Of a stretch of 64,000 nt of DNA, positions 1 through 11,499 are shown piece after piece. Each line of letters begins with the position of its first letter. The stretch's first letter is position 1. The translations under genes were made by a program, and so were the position numbers. The notes beneath the pieces are model-generated. The model worked only from the letters and a program-made list of their open reading frames with translations. It was not told where the DNA came from and ran no database searches. This DNA is from Laccaria trichodermophora (lineage: Eukaryota; Basidiomycota; Agaricomycetes; Agaricales; Hydnangiaceae). The stretch lies in the NCBI GenBank assembly GCA_018417955.1, contig JACTVC010000002.1, positions 248,001-312,000 on the forward strand, given 5' to 3'.

Positions 1-431
1 AGGAGTACAACAAGGCCATCGAAAATTTGAATATACTAAGGGATGGTCAGACGACGGTGACCCAAGAGGAGAAAATCAAGGTTGCAGCACTAGAAGCGGA
101 CCCTCGCGTACTTTGGTACACTTTCGTCTCGGTCAAATGTGCTGGATGTGACGGGGTGTTGTGTGGTGACAAACGTAGGGCGTTTTATACCACGCTTTGG
201 AGCAAGCATACAAGAAGCTGCCAGCCAGCTAAAACAATTCTTCAGAGGCAGGGTGCACCCGCACCGTCCATGCCGGTGAGTAGTCCATCTTTCGAAGAAC
301 ATTTCACCTTCTGACCTGCTTTATAGACTCATACCCCAAAGGACCATGAAGGGGCGAATTCGCTCGTGTTGCTAAGCAGTGGATTTGGAACTCCAAGCCA
401 GGCATCGACGCCAGCCTCCTTGAGCTCCTAA
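1..431 (+). CDS. Cys/His-containing Agaricomycete protein, 5' partial
   Basis: The frame is open from the window edge, so the N-terminus is missing. Exon 1 runs to 275, a 51-nt GT-AG intron covers 276-326, and exon 2 ends at TAA 429-431. The readable part holds a V-K-C-A-G-C-D motif followed about 30 residues later by W-x-K-H-x(4)-C, the Cys-Cys-His-Cys spacing of a small zinc-binding module. I recall this spacing from many unnamed Agaricomycete proteins that read W[FY]x(4)VxCxxC. The tail after the intron is Ser/Thr/Pro/Gly-rich and looks disordered. No enzyme motif is visible. A nucleic-acid-binding or transposon-derived role is possible but unsupported. Confidence 0.6.
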
Positions 432-1059
432 AAGGCGGTATTGGCCTCAGGAGACAACGTGAGGTTCCGGGTGACTTGGTCATGGGCTGGCATAACTAAA
501 TTTGTAAACGGACTTGTATCGTATTGAGGCACTCGCTTCGGAAATTGAGCCGTAACTTGCGATTAGCTGTCGGATCTGATTTGAACAAAGATGAAGCTGA
601 AGAAAAGAGATAGTGGTGGCACTTGTGCCGGGTGTCATAAGAGACTGGGGTATAGGTCCTCAAAAGTCGGGCGTCGATCAAATGTGGTCTAGCAAACACA
701 TGAATAAGCCTAAACCTGGATGGAACCCCCAAGGACTCACCAATTCATAAATGCGAACATCGAGGTATAGATATAGATGGTGAATGAGTGTAGTAACTAG
801 TCTTCAAGTCCTCGGGCCAGTGGCGTCAATGCAAACCGTCCTCTTCTTTTTCTTTGACAGAAGAAAGGTTCAGGACCGCGCCCGACCAGTCCTGAATAAA
901 GAGAGCAACGGCTTGAAGCGCTGCCCTCCTTTCCGTCCTTGAGTCCTTTCTTGATCAGGCGCACCAATGTCCGAGGGTCCGAACAAGTACGTCTTTTTCA
1001 AGTCCTACCATGATCACCACCATCAGCACTTCAACACACACGTTGGGAAAAAGGGAGCT
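432..1059. other. Intergenic; possible last exon of the minus-strand metacaspase-like gene
   Basis: No independent gene is seen. On the minus strand a frame opens after an AG near 1004 and stops at TGA 872-870. It could be the terminal exon of the metacaspase-like gene, but its residues do not resemble the usual short metacaspase ending, so it is not included in that gene. Confidence 0.3.
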
Positions 1060-3702
1060 CACAAGAGATCTAGAGCTCGATATCTACACCACACCATACC
1101 CACAAATCAGCACCTCTATTTCAAGTACCAAGAGGGGGAAACCAAACTCAACTAACCTGCGGATTCTGCATGTTTTGGCACAGAGCCTTCCCCACCTCAA
1201 TAACTTTCAACTCTTTTTGCGAAGGAGGTCGGCCATGGGATTTGATCCCCCTTTCATAGTTTTCATATTGCTCTTTCATCTTCTTGCGCTGGCGCTTTGT
1301 ATTAGCGCTATAATCAACGTGATTAGTTAGAGTACAGAAGGGAGGGGGGAACACCTATTCCACAGCTTGCATCAGCTGCCGTAGGGTTAGCCGTGGAGTT
1401 TCCTTGAGAAGATCAATGATAGCCTAGAACTCGCGACTGCTGTCAACTCCATCTCACTCCTAATCAAAGACGAACGCACCTCGGTCATCGACTCCCCCTC
1501 CTTATTCTCAACGCCCATCTGGGAATCTTTGCACGCAGACACGCAAACCTGTGCCCAACATTCCATTCAGTACACAAAGAGCCTGAGAGAGACGTGAGAA
1601 GGGACATACAACATGCTGCCGATTAAGACTAGACAGATCCATTCGCGCACATAACCTCGAGCAGCGTTTCCGAGGGTTGATAACAATGTTAAAAGAGCTT
1701 TGCCTCGGTAGAGGAGAAGATGCTGGCTTTCCCGTGCTGGTCATCTTCCCTAGGGTCTTGAGACCGCTAAACCGATCATGACGCCTCTTCTTCATGGGTC
1801 GCCTCTGTCGCCTCTTCCGGTTTCTTGTTATTGTCCGTGTCTTCGGGCCTCCGTCTTGGCTCAAACTTCCGCAGGACGAAGAAGTTCAAAGGGAGCACGA
1901 AGCAAGTATAGGGTTCCACGATAACTGAAAAAAAAAATCATTTGTTACCCTAAGAGAAGCAAGGAGAGGAAGGGAACATACATCGTCTGCAAAACCGACG
2001 AACTACATCATATTGCAAACGTCAGCGTGAGAAAAAGACGGAAGAGAGGGGAGAAAAGGAGAGCGGGAAAGGCATAAAAGGAGGAGCAGCAGAGGGCGGA
2101 AGGAGAAGAGGAGCAGGGTACTCACATCGGCTTGCCCAAGTGCCTATCCGATGGCAGCGGTGATGCTTCAAGTCTGTCAGGTGGACGTTAGTAGGGTACA
2201 GTGAAGGAGCGGGTGATGTGCCGGGGGAACACAAGAAGGACATTGAATACGACGGAGAGTGATCATGGCAGAAAGTCACACCAAAAAAACGGAAAGCTGT
2301 CCGAAAACAGAAAGAGAACGAGAAAATACACACCAAGCAAGGTAGCAGAATGACAACAGTCAAAGATGGCCTGTGAGATGTGTCGGTAAGGATGGGGGTA
2401 GCATGAACACAATCGACACATACCACAAGTCTCGCTTGCGGACACAAAGGCAGAACGAGACACTGCCTGAGGATCTATATACATCACCCCATCATCAGCA
2501 ACAATCCTACTCATCATCTGAGAAGCAAGAAGAAGACATACATCGTCAAGGATGATCTTCTCATCGACCACCTTCATCTCCGAGTCGGGACCGATACTGA
2601 TAGCGTCAAGGGGAATGATATCTATGTACGATTATACAATCAATAAGGCCTCAAACGATGTGGGAAGGGAAAAAGGGACGGACATTCATCGTAACCGTCT
2701 TCTTCCTCGGGCGAGTTGGAGGAGGAGAAGTGGGCAATGAACTTTACAAGAGCGGCTTCGATGACGTCTTCTTCTGACAGCCCAAGGGTGGAGGTCTCGA
2801 TGCTGGTGGTGGTGAGGGCGGTGCGGGTCGAAATTGTTCGTTGGACGGTTGCGTACTCGGGTAAAGATACCGAGTTGAGAAGGCTTGTATTAGCGAAAGT
2901 TGTGGACCATCTAAAGGTGGTAACAGTGGCGATGGTAGCGGTATTGTTAGTGTTGGTCTGAGCATCAGCGCTGTCGGTATCAGTGTTGGTAGTGTTGGCC
3001 GGTGGAGCTTCCCTCTTCCCGCTCTCCTCCCTCTGCGCCTAATGACCAGAATCTGTACAAACGATCAGCCCACTTCAACACATCAAGGTAGGGGAGATAC
3101 CCACACAACAGGAAGTGCTCGTCCCCAGGCGACGAGCCCGCCGTAAGCCTCATGATCTCCCTGAGCTGCAACGTCATGTATGAGGTAGAGTCCGGAGTAT
3201 CACAAAGGGACATACAATATTGGTTATAGTAGGCAGATATTCCTGTTGCGTCCCGGGTGTGTCGGTGAGCACCACAATATTCGCATCTTGATATCCACAT
3301 TGAGCTTTGAAAACGATCAGCTTCAAGCAACTCCAAGAAGTTAGTTAGACCTACTAAATAATAGCTCCCTGAACCCCCTGACCTCGTTCTGCGGGCCCCT
3401 CAAATGCCAATCAGTGCCCTCGGGGTAATTAATTCCAATGAAAAGCGCCTTTTTTTGAAGGGGTTCGACGATGTTGGTGGCGATGTAAGAGCGTAACTGA
3501 TGCTACTCTGTAATTATACATGTGTCATGAGCAAATTGGATGGTACCGAAAAACCACGCAAAGTAAATAAAAAAAGACTAACCGGGACTTTCAACATAGT
3601 CGAAACGCCAATAGGAAGCTTCCTCGCATGCGAAGTTGAGGCAGCAGGCATGACCTGGACGTGAAGGTAGGGACAATGCTGAACACGAGTACTCATTTGC
3701 AA
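1060..3702 (-). pseudogene. Metacaspase-like gene (peptidase C14), interrupted by an in-frame stop after the catalytic His
   Basis: Metacaspases are caspase-fold Cys proteases with a His/Cys dyad that cut after Arg or Lys. Spliced exons read, in order: KKALFIGINYPEG...LRGPQNEV (about 3470-3360), CGYQDANIVVLTDTPG, LREIMRLTAGSSPGDEHFLL, YSGH with the His codon at 3042-3044, EEEDGYDEYIIPLDAISIGP, then AIFDCCHSATLL with the nucleophile Cys at 2353-2355, LKHHRCHR, VSACKDSQMGVENKEGESMTE, and a tail ending near QNPQISSSRSL. The codon right after YSGH is TAG (3039-3041); the frame stays open for about 120 codons beyond it, then splices normally, so one base change separates it from an intact gene. 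The segment before the active Cys reads PLCPQARLV instead of the usual PLPxGSxL. A TAG also sits at the end of the exon encoding LRQLMQAVE. The N-terminal exon (about 3600-3700) and the last exon are uncertain. Either a recent pseudogene or an assembly error. Confidence 0.7.
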
Positions 3703-3952
3703 TAGTACGCGATGAGATAGGTCGAAAGATAAGCGTACACAGCACTGCGAGTTTCAATTTATACCCAATGAAATCCACTGTAAGGGTACGGAGTCAGGTA
3801 GAATGTTGTTGGTGAACAAGACGACGACTCGGACACGTGGCCTTGCGACTATATCGGGATCAATCCCGAGCCATCCTCTACCTCCTCCCCCTATGTGGCC
3901 CGACAGCGTCCTCAGGCAATTCGCCATAATTCCCAGCGACAACCAAACCTAG

Positions 3953-4496
3953 GGAGAATATCATGGGCCTTACAATAAACTCTTCCACACGATCTTCACT
4001 GTGGATAGCGAATTTGCTATTTTGCCCCAATACCTTGAAAATACTTTCGATACAGACGATCTAACCATGACATTTCAAGTTATTTCACTCGACTTGAAGC
4101 CATTTCTGATTTTACACCTTAAATCTCCGGGGGACATTGCCCTCTCGTCAAGACGCCAGGCTGCGGACGACCAGATTAGGTCTCACATGGTCGATATTGT
4201 AGGTCAGTCATCCTCACGCACAACTACTTGTAATGGTAACCCTTACTGCTGTATCTGACGTAGAATCCGAAAAATATCCGATGAAAACTCTTCACGGCGT
4301 CAGTGCCTTCGGCACACAACTATGTTTCTACCGCTTGGATAGAAGTACCAAACAGATTACGCCCCTCACGGCGGGCGGTGTGCCCCCCATACACCAATGG
4401 GATTGCGATCTCTTAGCCGCCGAAGGAGAGCGCCGATTCCGCGCGGTTTGTGAAGAGATTATGGAAGAATGCGCAAGCAAGAACGCCCATACGTAA
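3953..4496 (+). CDS. Agaricomycete nuclease-like protein (degenerate PD-(D/E)XK motif), 5' end unresolved
   Basis: Two exons, 3953-4202 and 4264-4496 (TAA), join across a 61-nt GT-AG intron. The product reads EYHGPYNKLF, then FQVISLDLKPFLILHLK-SPGD, AADDQIRSHMVDI, HGVSAFGTQLCFYRL, and WDCDLLAAEGERRFRAV. This pattern is known to me from a large Agaricomycete family of unknown function whose core usually reads [FV]I-E-[IL]-K-PP, resembling the ExK half of a PD-(D/E)XK nuclease. Here the Glu position is His (LHLK), so catalysis may be lost. The first exon starts at an AG acceptor; no convincing upstream exon or start codon was found. It may be a truncated family member. It points toward the intact metacaspase, with 383 bp between the two stop codons. 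Confidence 0.55.
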
Positions 4497-4879
4497 AGGC
4501 AATTGTGGTTGCCAGTGGGTGACACAGCGTTCTTGACGGCTGTAAACGTCGAGAATGCGCTCAACACGTTAAGTCACAAGGAGAAAGCTCCACAAGGGGC
4601 TGTGAAGGCGAGGGGATCTGTCGGGCGCGCGTGCCGTAAAAGGGTGTGTTGTTATGAGGGCGTTTGCCCGAGTACTAGTATATAATGAATAAATGTATAG
4701 GTATCTATCATGAGTGGTATCCGGATCCGCGTATAAAGTAAGTCCAATGATATGTATGTACGAATGGAAAGTTATAATTTAGCAACCGAAGCAGTGCAGA
4801 GTGTAAAAAGACAACCACAGAAATCTGGTCAACACAACCACGAAACAAGGAGCATCATAACACGCGCGAACCAGTCCAC
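4497..4879. other. Intergenic between convergent genes
   Basis: AT-rich stretches around 4675-4700 and 4745-4800 are compatible with 3' ends and polyadenylation of the two convergent genes. Nothing else seen. Confidence 0.4.
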
Positions 4880-7800
4880 TCAAAGTTCCCAAAGCCGCCC
4901 CATCTCCTACACGTTATTATCAGTCTCATCCAAAGCCCCTCAAACAAAGAAATACTCACCAAAGGCCGGGAGCTAGAGATTTGGGGATCTTGAAAGTTAT
5001 CCATCTCCACTTCCTGTGGAACCATCACTGAGCGCCCCTTCGCCGCCAACTTCGCATTTCTCGCCTTGACTTGCTTCTTGTAGTCCCGAGACATGGAGTG
5101 GAGACGGAGGTAGTACTTGTGGAGGTCGTGGCTGGAGGGGAGGATGGATTAGTGAAAGACTTGACGGAAGGGGAGGACGAGCCAATGGAAGGAAAGGACA
5201 GAAGACGAAGGAAGAAAGCATGGCGAATAGAGGAAATAAGACACAGTAAGGGCGCAAGTCCAAGAAAGGGTGGAGGACCAAGAAAGGACGGAGGGCCAAG
5301 AAAGAAAGGAAGATGAGGGAGAGGGGGGTAGAAAAAAGAACCCACCTAACATTCGTCAACAGATCCCTCAAACTAGGATTCGGATCCTTCTTCAACAACG
5401 CGATCAAAGCCTAGCCGAAAGTATCAGCAACCTCTCCCCCTATAACGAGGAAAACCCACCTGGGTCATCGACGACCCACTCTGGTCCTCCCAAGACCTCT
5501 GGCCATCCTTCGAAGCAGATAACGATATCTACAGCCCACCCAATCAAGTCAACCTCCATTCAAATTCACAAAACGAAGAAAAAAGGAACATACAACATCA
5601 ACATGATGCACCACGCCCCCATTCGCCTTCTTCTCCATCTCCCACCGCTCATGACAGAATCCAGTACAGAACAACGCTTCGGGGGACATACACCGCTGGA
5701 TAGGCGACCCAGTAAGGTTTTCATACCAATGCTCCGAAGCTCCCGATGGTCCAAACGCATTTGCTGCTCCCGCTGGTACCGAATACCCACTTGATGTGTG
5801 ATATGACTCCGTCGACCTGCGTGATGAACTCCCAGCTGCAGCTGCAGCTTCCAACGAAATGGCTGCAGCACCCAACGATCCCTGCCTGGCTTTATTCCCC
5901 CCCACAATGACTTGTTGTCCTCCGGGGAACACAACACCGCCTGGCGGAATAGCTCCCTCCGAGCCCGCTCGCACGCCTACATGGGATGCCGAAGCCTTCA
6001 CGTCCGTCCGAATAGTCAGGGATTGGGCTTTGACGCCTTCCGGAGACACGCCTTTCTTTGCCAATGGTGTCTTCCCACCTGGCTTGACGTTCTCCTTATC
6101 CTTGCCCTTACTTCCAACAGCCCCCTCAACCCGCTGAGAAAGAGGCTTGGTCGAGCTCTTTGTCGTGATAGCAATCTTCCTGAAGTCATATTGACTAGGG
6201 TCATAAAGCAACTGCGCAGCAGCCGCCTTGATCCCTTGCGCATTGGTCCCGTGCGCAGCAGCATTGAGGTCCTCAGCGAACCCATTCCACTCATTGATTT
6301 GTCCCAACCCAGACTCCCCAGAACCCAAAGCAGGCGACGCAGCCGTCGAGGAGGAGGACCCAACGTCCTCCGCAACCGACTCCATGCCCATCGACCCACC
6401 AACCTCCGTCAACCCGAAAGACCCAGAAACAGGCGACTCCAATATCTGATCAATCGACGTCCGCCTCCACCGCACCGAACGTGAGCTCACACGTCTGGTT
6501 TGGTACACTTTTCGAGAGGAGATGTCGAGTTGTGGGAGGATGGGTTTGGCTTGGTGTTGGTGAGCTTGGGGTTGGGTGTGCTGGGGCTGTTGTGGCTGTT
6601 GATGAAGTTGAGGGTTTTGATGGTGGCCGTGTTGGTGAGGGTGGGTGTGAAGGGGAGTATGAGGGTGTGGGCGTCTGCATGGACGGGCATCGGGATATGG
6701 ATGTGGCTTGGAAGTGCTGGGAGAGGTAGGAGAAGAGGAGGAGGAAGCGTCGGATCGTTGGGAGGGGAACATGATGGGAGACGGGGAAGACATGCTTGCG
6801 TCATCGGATGAGGAAAACGCCATAGGTGGCGAGGACGAAGAAGAACCTTCATGGGACGACGAAGACACACCACCGTCCAGCGAAACTTCCGAAAAAGAGG
6901 TCAAAGAGGCATACCGCTCCCCCGCTTCCAACTCCAACTCCTGCTTCACCCAAGGCGGACACATACATATACACGTACACGTCACAGGCGAAGAGGGCGT
7001 AGCAGGATTAAGTGGGGAGGGTTTGAATGTCGTATGCAATGGACTCTTGGGCTGAGATCCCGCAGGGCCTCGAACAGGACTTTGAGGAAGAACATCAGGA
7101 TTGAGCGGGGACGGCTTGAACGTCGTGTGCAACGGGCTCTTGGGCTGAGATCCCGCAGGGCTCTGAGGAGCATTCCGAATAGGACTCCTAGGACCCTGAT
7201 TCACAGCAGCAGGATTCTTACTCCCGCTCCCTGCAGGAGTTTTCGGGCCCAATGGGGTAGGCGGTCCAACTGGAACTGCTCGTCTCCTGACTGTATGAGA
7301 TGAGTGGAAGAGACAGGAAAAAGGGAGGAGAATGGAGGAAAAGCTTACCGATGGCGTTCCATCGCGAGTTACTCCTTCGTCGGCCTTTGTTCAACCAGGG
7401 GACGTAAACGCGGTTGCACCGGAAATGTTCGAGGTCTGTGAGAGGGATCAGCATCAGAACGAAAAGGGTGGAGGACAAAGAGGAGAGAAGCGAAGGGGGC
7501 GGGAGAATGGGAAAGGGAACTGAGAGCGGAGGATAGAGGGGGGAACATGTTGGGAATAAAGGGAAAGGGAGGCGTGTGTTAGGAGTGAAGCAGAAAGGAA
7601 TGACGACGATGGGGTTTGCAGATAAAGAGAGAAAGGATGACGGAAGGAAACATCAAAGGCAAGGAAGAGGAAGAAGGGAAGGAGGAGTCAAGAGCGAAAA
7701 AGGATGTTTGGGAGCGAATGATGAAGGAGGAATCATGTTGGGGAATGAACCACACGTGGTGAAATCGAAGGAGAAAGGAAGGAGATTCAGAGTGAGATAG

Positions 7801-9076
7801 AACGTAAGGTGTACTTTGGGAGCGAAGAAAGGTGTTATGGGCAAAAGAGGAAGGAGGAAAGAAACGCGCTTTAGGAACAAAGGAGAAAGGAACATGGCAT
7901 GGATTGGGAGCGAAGAAGCATTGAGAGCGAAAGATGAAGGAAGGAGCATATCGGAAACGAAAGAGAAAGACGGGGTGCGTTGGGAATGAAGAGTAAAGGA
8001 AGGAGCGTATTGGAAATGAAAAAGAAAGTAAGAACCAAAAAAACCCACCAAGCAAAGAAGCAGAATGACATGAATCAAACACCGCCTGCTCATCTCATCA
8101 ACTTGGGCCAGCACAAAAAGAAGAAGGAAAAAACATACGACGAGTGAACTTCCGATAGGAAGCGGAGCAACGAGACGTTCTCGTAGAACCTAGAGTGAAC
8201 GTCAGCGCCAAGTCTATGTACCCATTAAGAAGAAGAAAGACGGACGTTATCCTGGATTAACTCGTTATCCATCGCCACGATGACTAAATCAACATACGTG
8301 TCAGTGAGAGGGTCGGGTGATGTAGGAATGGCTAACGAGGACGTACATTCATCTTTTCCATCTTCCTCTTCCAACAGGTTATCCGTGTCTTGTTGTGTCG
8401 AATGGCCCGCAACTATCCAACATTCACATCAGAACCACATACACATGAACCGCCGCTTAAGAGAGAACGTACAATGAAAGAAAAACCGATCCCCAGAACG
8501 TGCGTCCTCCACCAGTTCATCCATTCGTCTCATCTGCCATTTCCCTTCATCAGCCAAAAAAAAAAAAAAGGAAAAAAGAAGACGTACGATATTATCCCTC
8601 GTAGGCTTCATATCCTCCTCCAACCCATCCTTATCCATCAATAAACAGATATCATCAGGGTTATAGCCGTAATAATCTACACCGACGTCAGTCGAATCGA
8701 GTAAGAGTGGAGTAGAAAAGAAGAAACAGGAGGACCCACCGATCAACAACTGGCGCATATCCAATACATCTTGATGTGGTCCTCTCAACCTCTCGACGTG
8801 GTCGTAGTTCTGTATCCCGATCAACAAAGCTTTCCTCTTGGGTTTTCGAGGTTGGGTCTTAGAGCCCAATGGCTTTGGCTCTCCATCCGTTTCGGGTTTC
8901 CCCTCCATCTCCGTCCCCTCCGTCTTCACCTCCCCCTCCTCCACCTTCACTTCCGCCTCCGCAATCCTCCCCTCCGTAACGACATTCACCCATCCTCGCG
9001 GACTTTGAACCTCCTGCTGCTCCAAGTCCTTCCGTTTCAGCCTAAACACGCCCAACCTCTGCTTGACGATCTTCAT
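4880..9076 (-). CDS. Metacaspase with long disordered insert
   Basis: Caspase-fold Cys protease (C14B). Start ATG 9076 is followed by a basic, Glu-rich N-terminal region, then RKALLIGIQNYDHVERLRGP, YNPDDICLLMD, the His motif HFAGHSTQ (split by an intron; His codon 8402-8404), FIVAMDNELIQDN, APLPIGSSL, and FDSCHSASLL (nucleophile Cys 8068-8070). After EHFRCNRVYVPWLNKGRRR comes an insert of roughly 450 residues, rich in Ser, Pro, His and Gln, before the C-terminal part CMSPEALF...ISLSASKDGQ...SMTQ, IALLKKDPNPSLRDLL and the ending EMGRLWEL at TGA 4882-4880. About ten short introns plus one of about 560 nt (near 7480-8045) fit GT-AG rules. All catalytic motifs are present. The insert is much longer than in the usual 300-450 residue fungal metacaspases. 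Likely role: stress response or programmed cell death in the cytosol. Confidence 0.85.
7008..7160 (-). repeat. Duplicated coding module inside the metacaspase insert
   Basis: Two about 60-nt units, 7008-7067 and 7101-7160 (period 93), each encode AGSQPKSPLHTTFKPSPLNP. They differ at a few mostly silent positions, so the duplication is not brand new and the peptide seems to be kept. Confidence 0.85.
7480..8045 (-). repeat. Unusually long metacaspase intron filled with degenerate purine-rich repeats
   Basis: The intron between FDSCHSASLL and the LEHFRCN exon is about 560 nt, roughly ten times its neighbours. On the plus strand it is a string of related GA-rich words (GGAAGGAG, GGGAGCGAAGAA, GAATGAAGA, GGAGCGTATtGGAAA), that is, a decayed minisatellite. 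Its Phe/Ser-rich minus-strand frames are a by-product of the purine bias. Confidence 0.65.
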
Positions 9077-10869
9077 CAAGCCCTTCCAAAACGTTCCTAT
9101 CTTGTGTGGGGGAGGCAGGGTGGGCGAGTCGTAGGGGTGTAGGTGTGTTGGAGTGGGGTGGGGGTATTGGAGAATGACACTGAACGGAAACTATAATTGG
9201 CCGTGAGTCATTCGCCCTTCTTCTGTTTATATATGAAGGTACAACTAATTGGTCAAGCGCCCGTAATTAACGGACGCTGTGAAAGAAAGAAACACCACCA
9301 GTGTTACACACCTGCTTAACGCGCGTTCCCAGCGCTTATCCAGAGTCTTTCAGGATGGATGCTATGTTGAAGCGCGTATGCAGAGCTAAGAGAACAGCTT
9401 TGTAGTGGATGTACGAAGGGCATCAGGCGAGCATGTGTCGTGCTGTGAAGAAGACTCCAGCCAGGCACACGATGGCCGGAGGGTCAGATAAGCCGTTGTG
9501 CCGATCATCTTCTTTGATATAAATAAATTCGATCAGCCAATCACGCATCATTGCGATTTCAAACTCAGTGACGCTCGACGGGCGCTTTTTTATCACCAAC
9601 GCCCACACGCACCATGCGCTTGGCACGCCGCTCAAGATGCGCTGCATAATTATTACTGTGAAGGGCAATTTTGAACCAGACCCTCAGACCTGCCCCCTAT
9701 CCTTTCGATAGGTTTTTCTCAATACAAACCAAAAATACCATCGACCCCGGGTTCTCTCTGTTGCCGATGGGAAGTCCCGCACTGCACTCAGCGCTGCCTT
9801 CGTATCCTAACGACGTACGATCGAGCTTGGAGTATCGAATGGTGCGTCCTGGAGACGGAAGCCGTCCGTAGCTGTCGTACCTCATTGTTCTTCAATAGGC
9901 TCTTTGGATAATTATCATGGCGATCGCAACCGTCGCTTTCACTACGTATGCTTAATTGAAGTAACGATTGCACATGCTGTGAAGGTGCTTAGGTTGGCAG
10001 CTCCACTACGCCTCAATTCAATTGAAAAAAAAAAAAAACATGCCTCACTCGGAAAATGGCGGCTATTTGACGTAAGGCGTGAAAAAGCTGCAGTTCAAAG
10101 CCCAAGCTGCCCAAGTACATGTATATGGAAAGATGAAAGAGAGATTGTAATCGTACTTCGGTGTGCGCGCCGCTCTCCATAGATAGGATGAAGGGCGCAT
10201 CAAAATGTTCCCCTCTCAATCCAACATGTTCCCCCTCCTCTATAAAGATATGATGCTCTGATGTATCACAAAAATTATACTTCTCACGTAGCCGTTATAT
10301 CTCCAAAGACCCAGACTATTATCCCACCCTGCAAATCAGTGACGCGTATCCTGCTCACCACAACAAGACGGGACGGAAGAAAATGAAGGTGCCAGCTATC
10401 TATATCCCCCAATCCATACTCGAGCCTCTCGCGCCCCGCACGTTGAGCGAAATCGACGCTTCCGCACTATCCTTTGGGACTTCCCCATTGTACCATGCAC
10501 AAGAAATACACCTTTTTCAAAATCAAGGTCCTGTAGAATCTCACTATACCAACAAATATACGACGCTCAGCCTGAGGTGTATCATAAAAATCTTCTTCAT
10601 ATATTTCTCATGTTATCAAAAAAAAAACTTCATCTTCTGCATTTCTCATGTCGAAACGTTGGTTGTCATTATCATCATCAACAATAAATTTATAAATAAA
10701 AATAAATACAGTGGGTATGTGTATGCCGAATGGTATGCAAGGAGAAACCTCTACGCGACTAGCGCCCCAAATTCCCCCGAAAAAAATAGTCTCAATAAAT
10801 AAAACCAGAGACGGCGCAGCCATCTTCAAGTTGTAGGAGCCTTGAACACACAAGACCACCAACCCTCAC
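9077..10869. other. Gene-poor interval with a stray copy of a type A promoter region
   Basis: No convincing gene. A minus-strand frame at 9423-9668 has no recognisable motif. The right part (10190-10560) holds sequence related to the flanks of the two type A genes downstream: 10190-10270 matches 12425-12520, and 10283-10530 matches 11655-11930. Confidence 0.45.
10283..10530. repeat. Orphan copy of the type A upstream region (related copies at 11655-11930 and 13655-13760)
   Basis: Shared blocks in order: CCAAAGACCCAG, ACCCTGCAAATCAGTGACGC, CTCACCACA, GGGACGG, GGTGCCAGCTAT, TATATCCCCCA, CTCTCGCGCCCCGCACGTTG, ACTATCCTTTG. The 11655 and 13655 copies sit upstream of the two type A genes. This one is downstream of the first gene and has no gene of its own. 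It is bounded by the related words gatgctctgatgtatcac (10249) and acgctcagcctgaggtgta (10563), as if placed by duplication. Confidence 0.7.
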
Positions 10870-11499
10870 TCACATCGTCCTCAAAACCCAAACATCCCTC
10901 TCCCCCAAACTCGGCACCAACCCAACCCACCACACCTCCCTCCTCAAAAGCTGCACCGCATACCCCGCATTATACGCCTCCCTCAATCCCTCCGCCACCA
11001 TACTCACCCTTTGATTCACAGCATCCAGAACATCGGATACCATAATGACGGCATCATACCTGTCGGGGGCCGGAAAGACGACGATAGGTCGATGCAAGTC
11101 AAAGTCGAGGAATATAGTCAACGACGCGACGCCGGGCGGATGAACAGCAGCTTCATACCTCCACGCGTCCTGTCCTCGCAGTCGCGAAGGACATTCGGCG
11201 AAAGAGGTGGGTGCTCTGATGTTATATTCAATCCCAGCGACGAGTATAGGGTTAATTTCCACCTCTACAGAATAGAGGGGCGGCAGTGGGATGGGTCGTG
11301 ATCGTGGAAGGGGAGGTGGCACGATTAAGCTTTCGGTAGGGATGGGAGTAGACAGCGAAGCTGAGGATGTCGCGCGTTGTGAGCTCGAGTAAGGATGGAA
11401 AGACCGAGAACTTTGTTCAGACTCGTCACGGTATGAGCCTGAAAGACGTATCCCTTCAGCTCTCGCATCCGTCCCTGATATTGACATTGACATACGCAT
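10870..11499 (-). CDS. DUF6699-like protein, type A (copy A1)
   Basis: Intronless frame of 209 residues with ATG at 11499 and TGA at 10872-10870. A Ser-rich disordered N-terminus leads to VPPPLPRSRPIPLPPL, VEINPILVAGIEYNIRA, SFAECPSR, DAWRYEAAVHP, SLTIFLDFDLHRPIVVFP, VSDVLDAVNQRVS and ends GERDVWVLRTM. The order NPLL-xYD, PA.P..SLTI, VxDVL.A and a final W-xL after a GL motif matches what I know as DUF6699, a basidiomycete family with no known function. Compared with A2 it lacks about 31 residues of the Pro/Ser linker (an in-frame deletion). The start matches A2, where an ATG further upstream seen in A1 is changed. The leader probably holds an intron (GTGAGT...CAACAG). Confidence 0.75.
   Translation of the reverse strand: MRMSMSISGTDARAEGIRLSGSYRDESEQSSRSFHPYSSSQRATSSASLSTPIPTESLIVPPPLPRSRPIPLPPLYSVEVEINPILVAGIEYNIRAPTSFAECPSRLRGQDAWRYEAAVHPPGVASLTIFLDFDLHRPIVVFPAPDRYDAVIMVSDVLDAVNQRVSMVAEGLREAYNAGYAVQLLRREVWWVGLVPSLGERDVWVLRTM

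Noticed and set aside
2022..2577. Independent hydrophobic minus-strand proteins
   Set aside because: They are intron and exon mixtures of the metacaspase-like gene; only the pieces DCCHSATLL and LKHHRCHR are coding.
7579..8114. Long Phe/Ser-rich minus-strand frames that look like membrane proteins
   Set aside because: They lie in the expanded metacaspase intron and arise from its GA-rich repeats read on the other strand.
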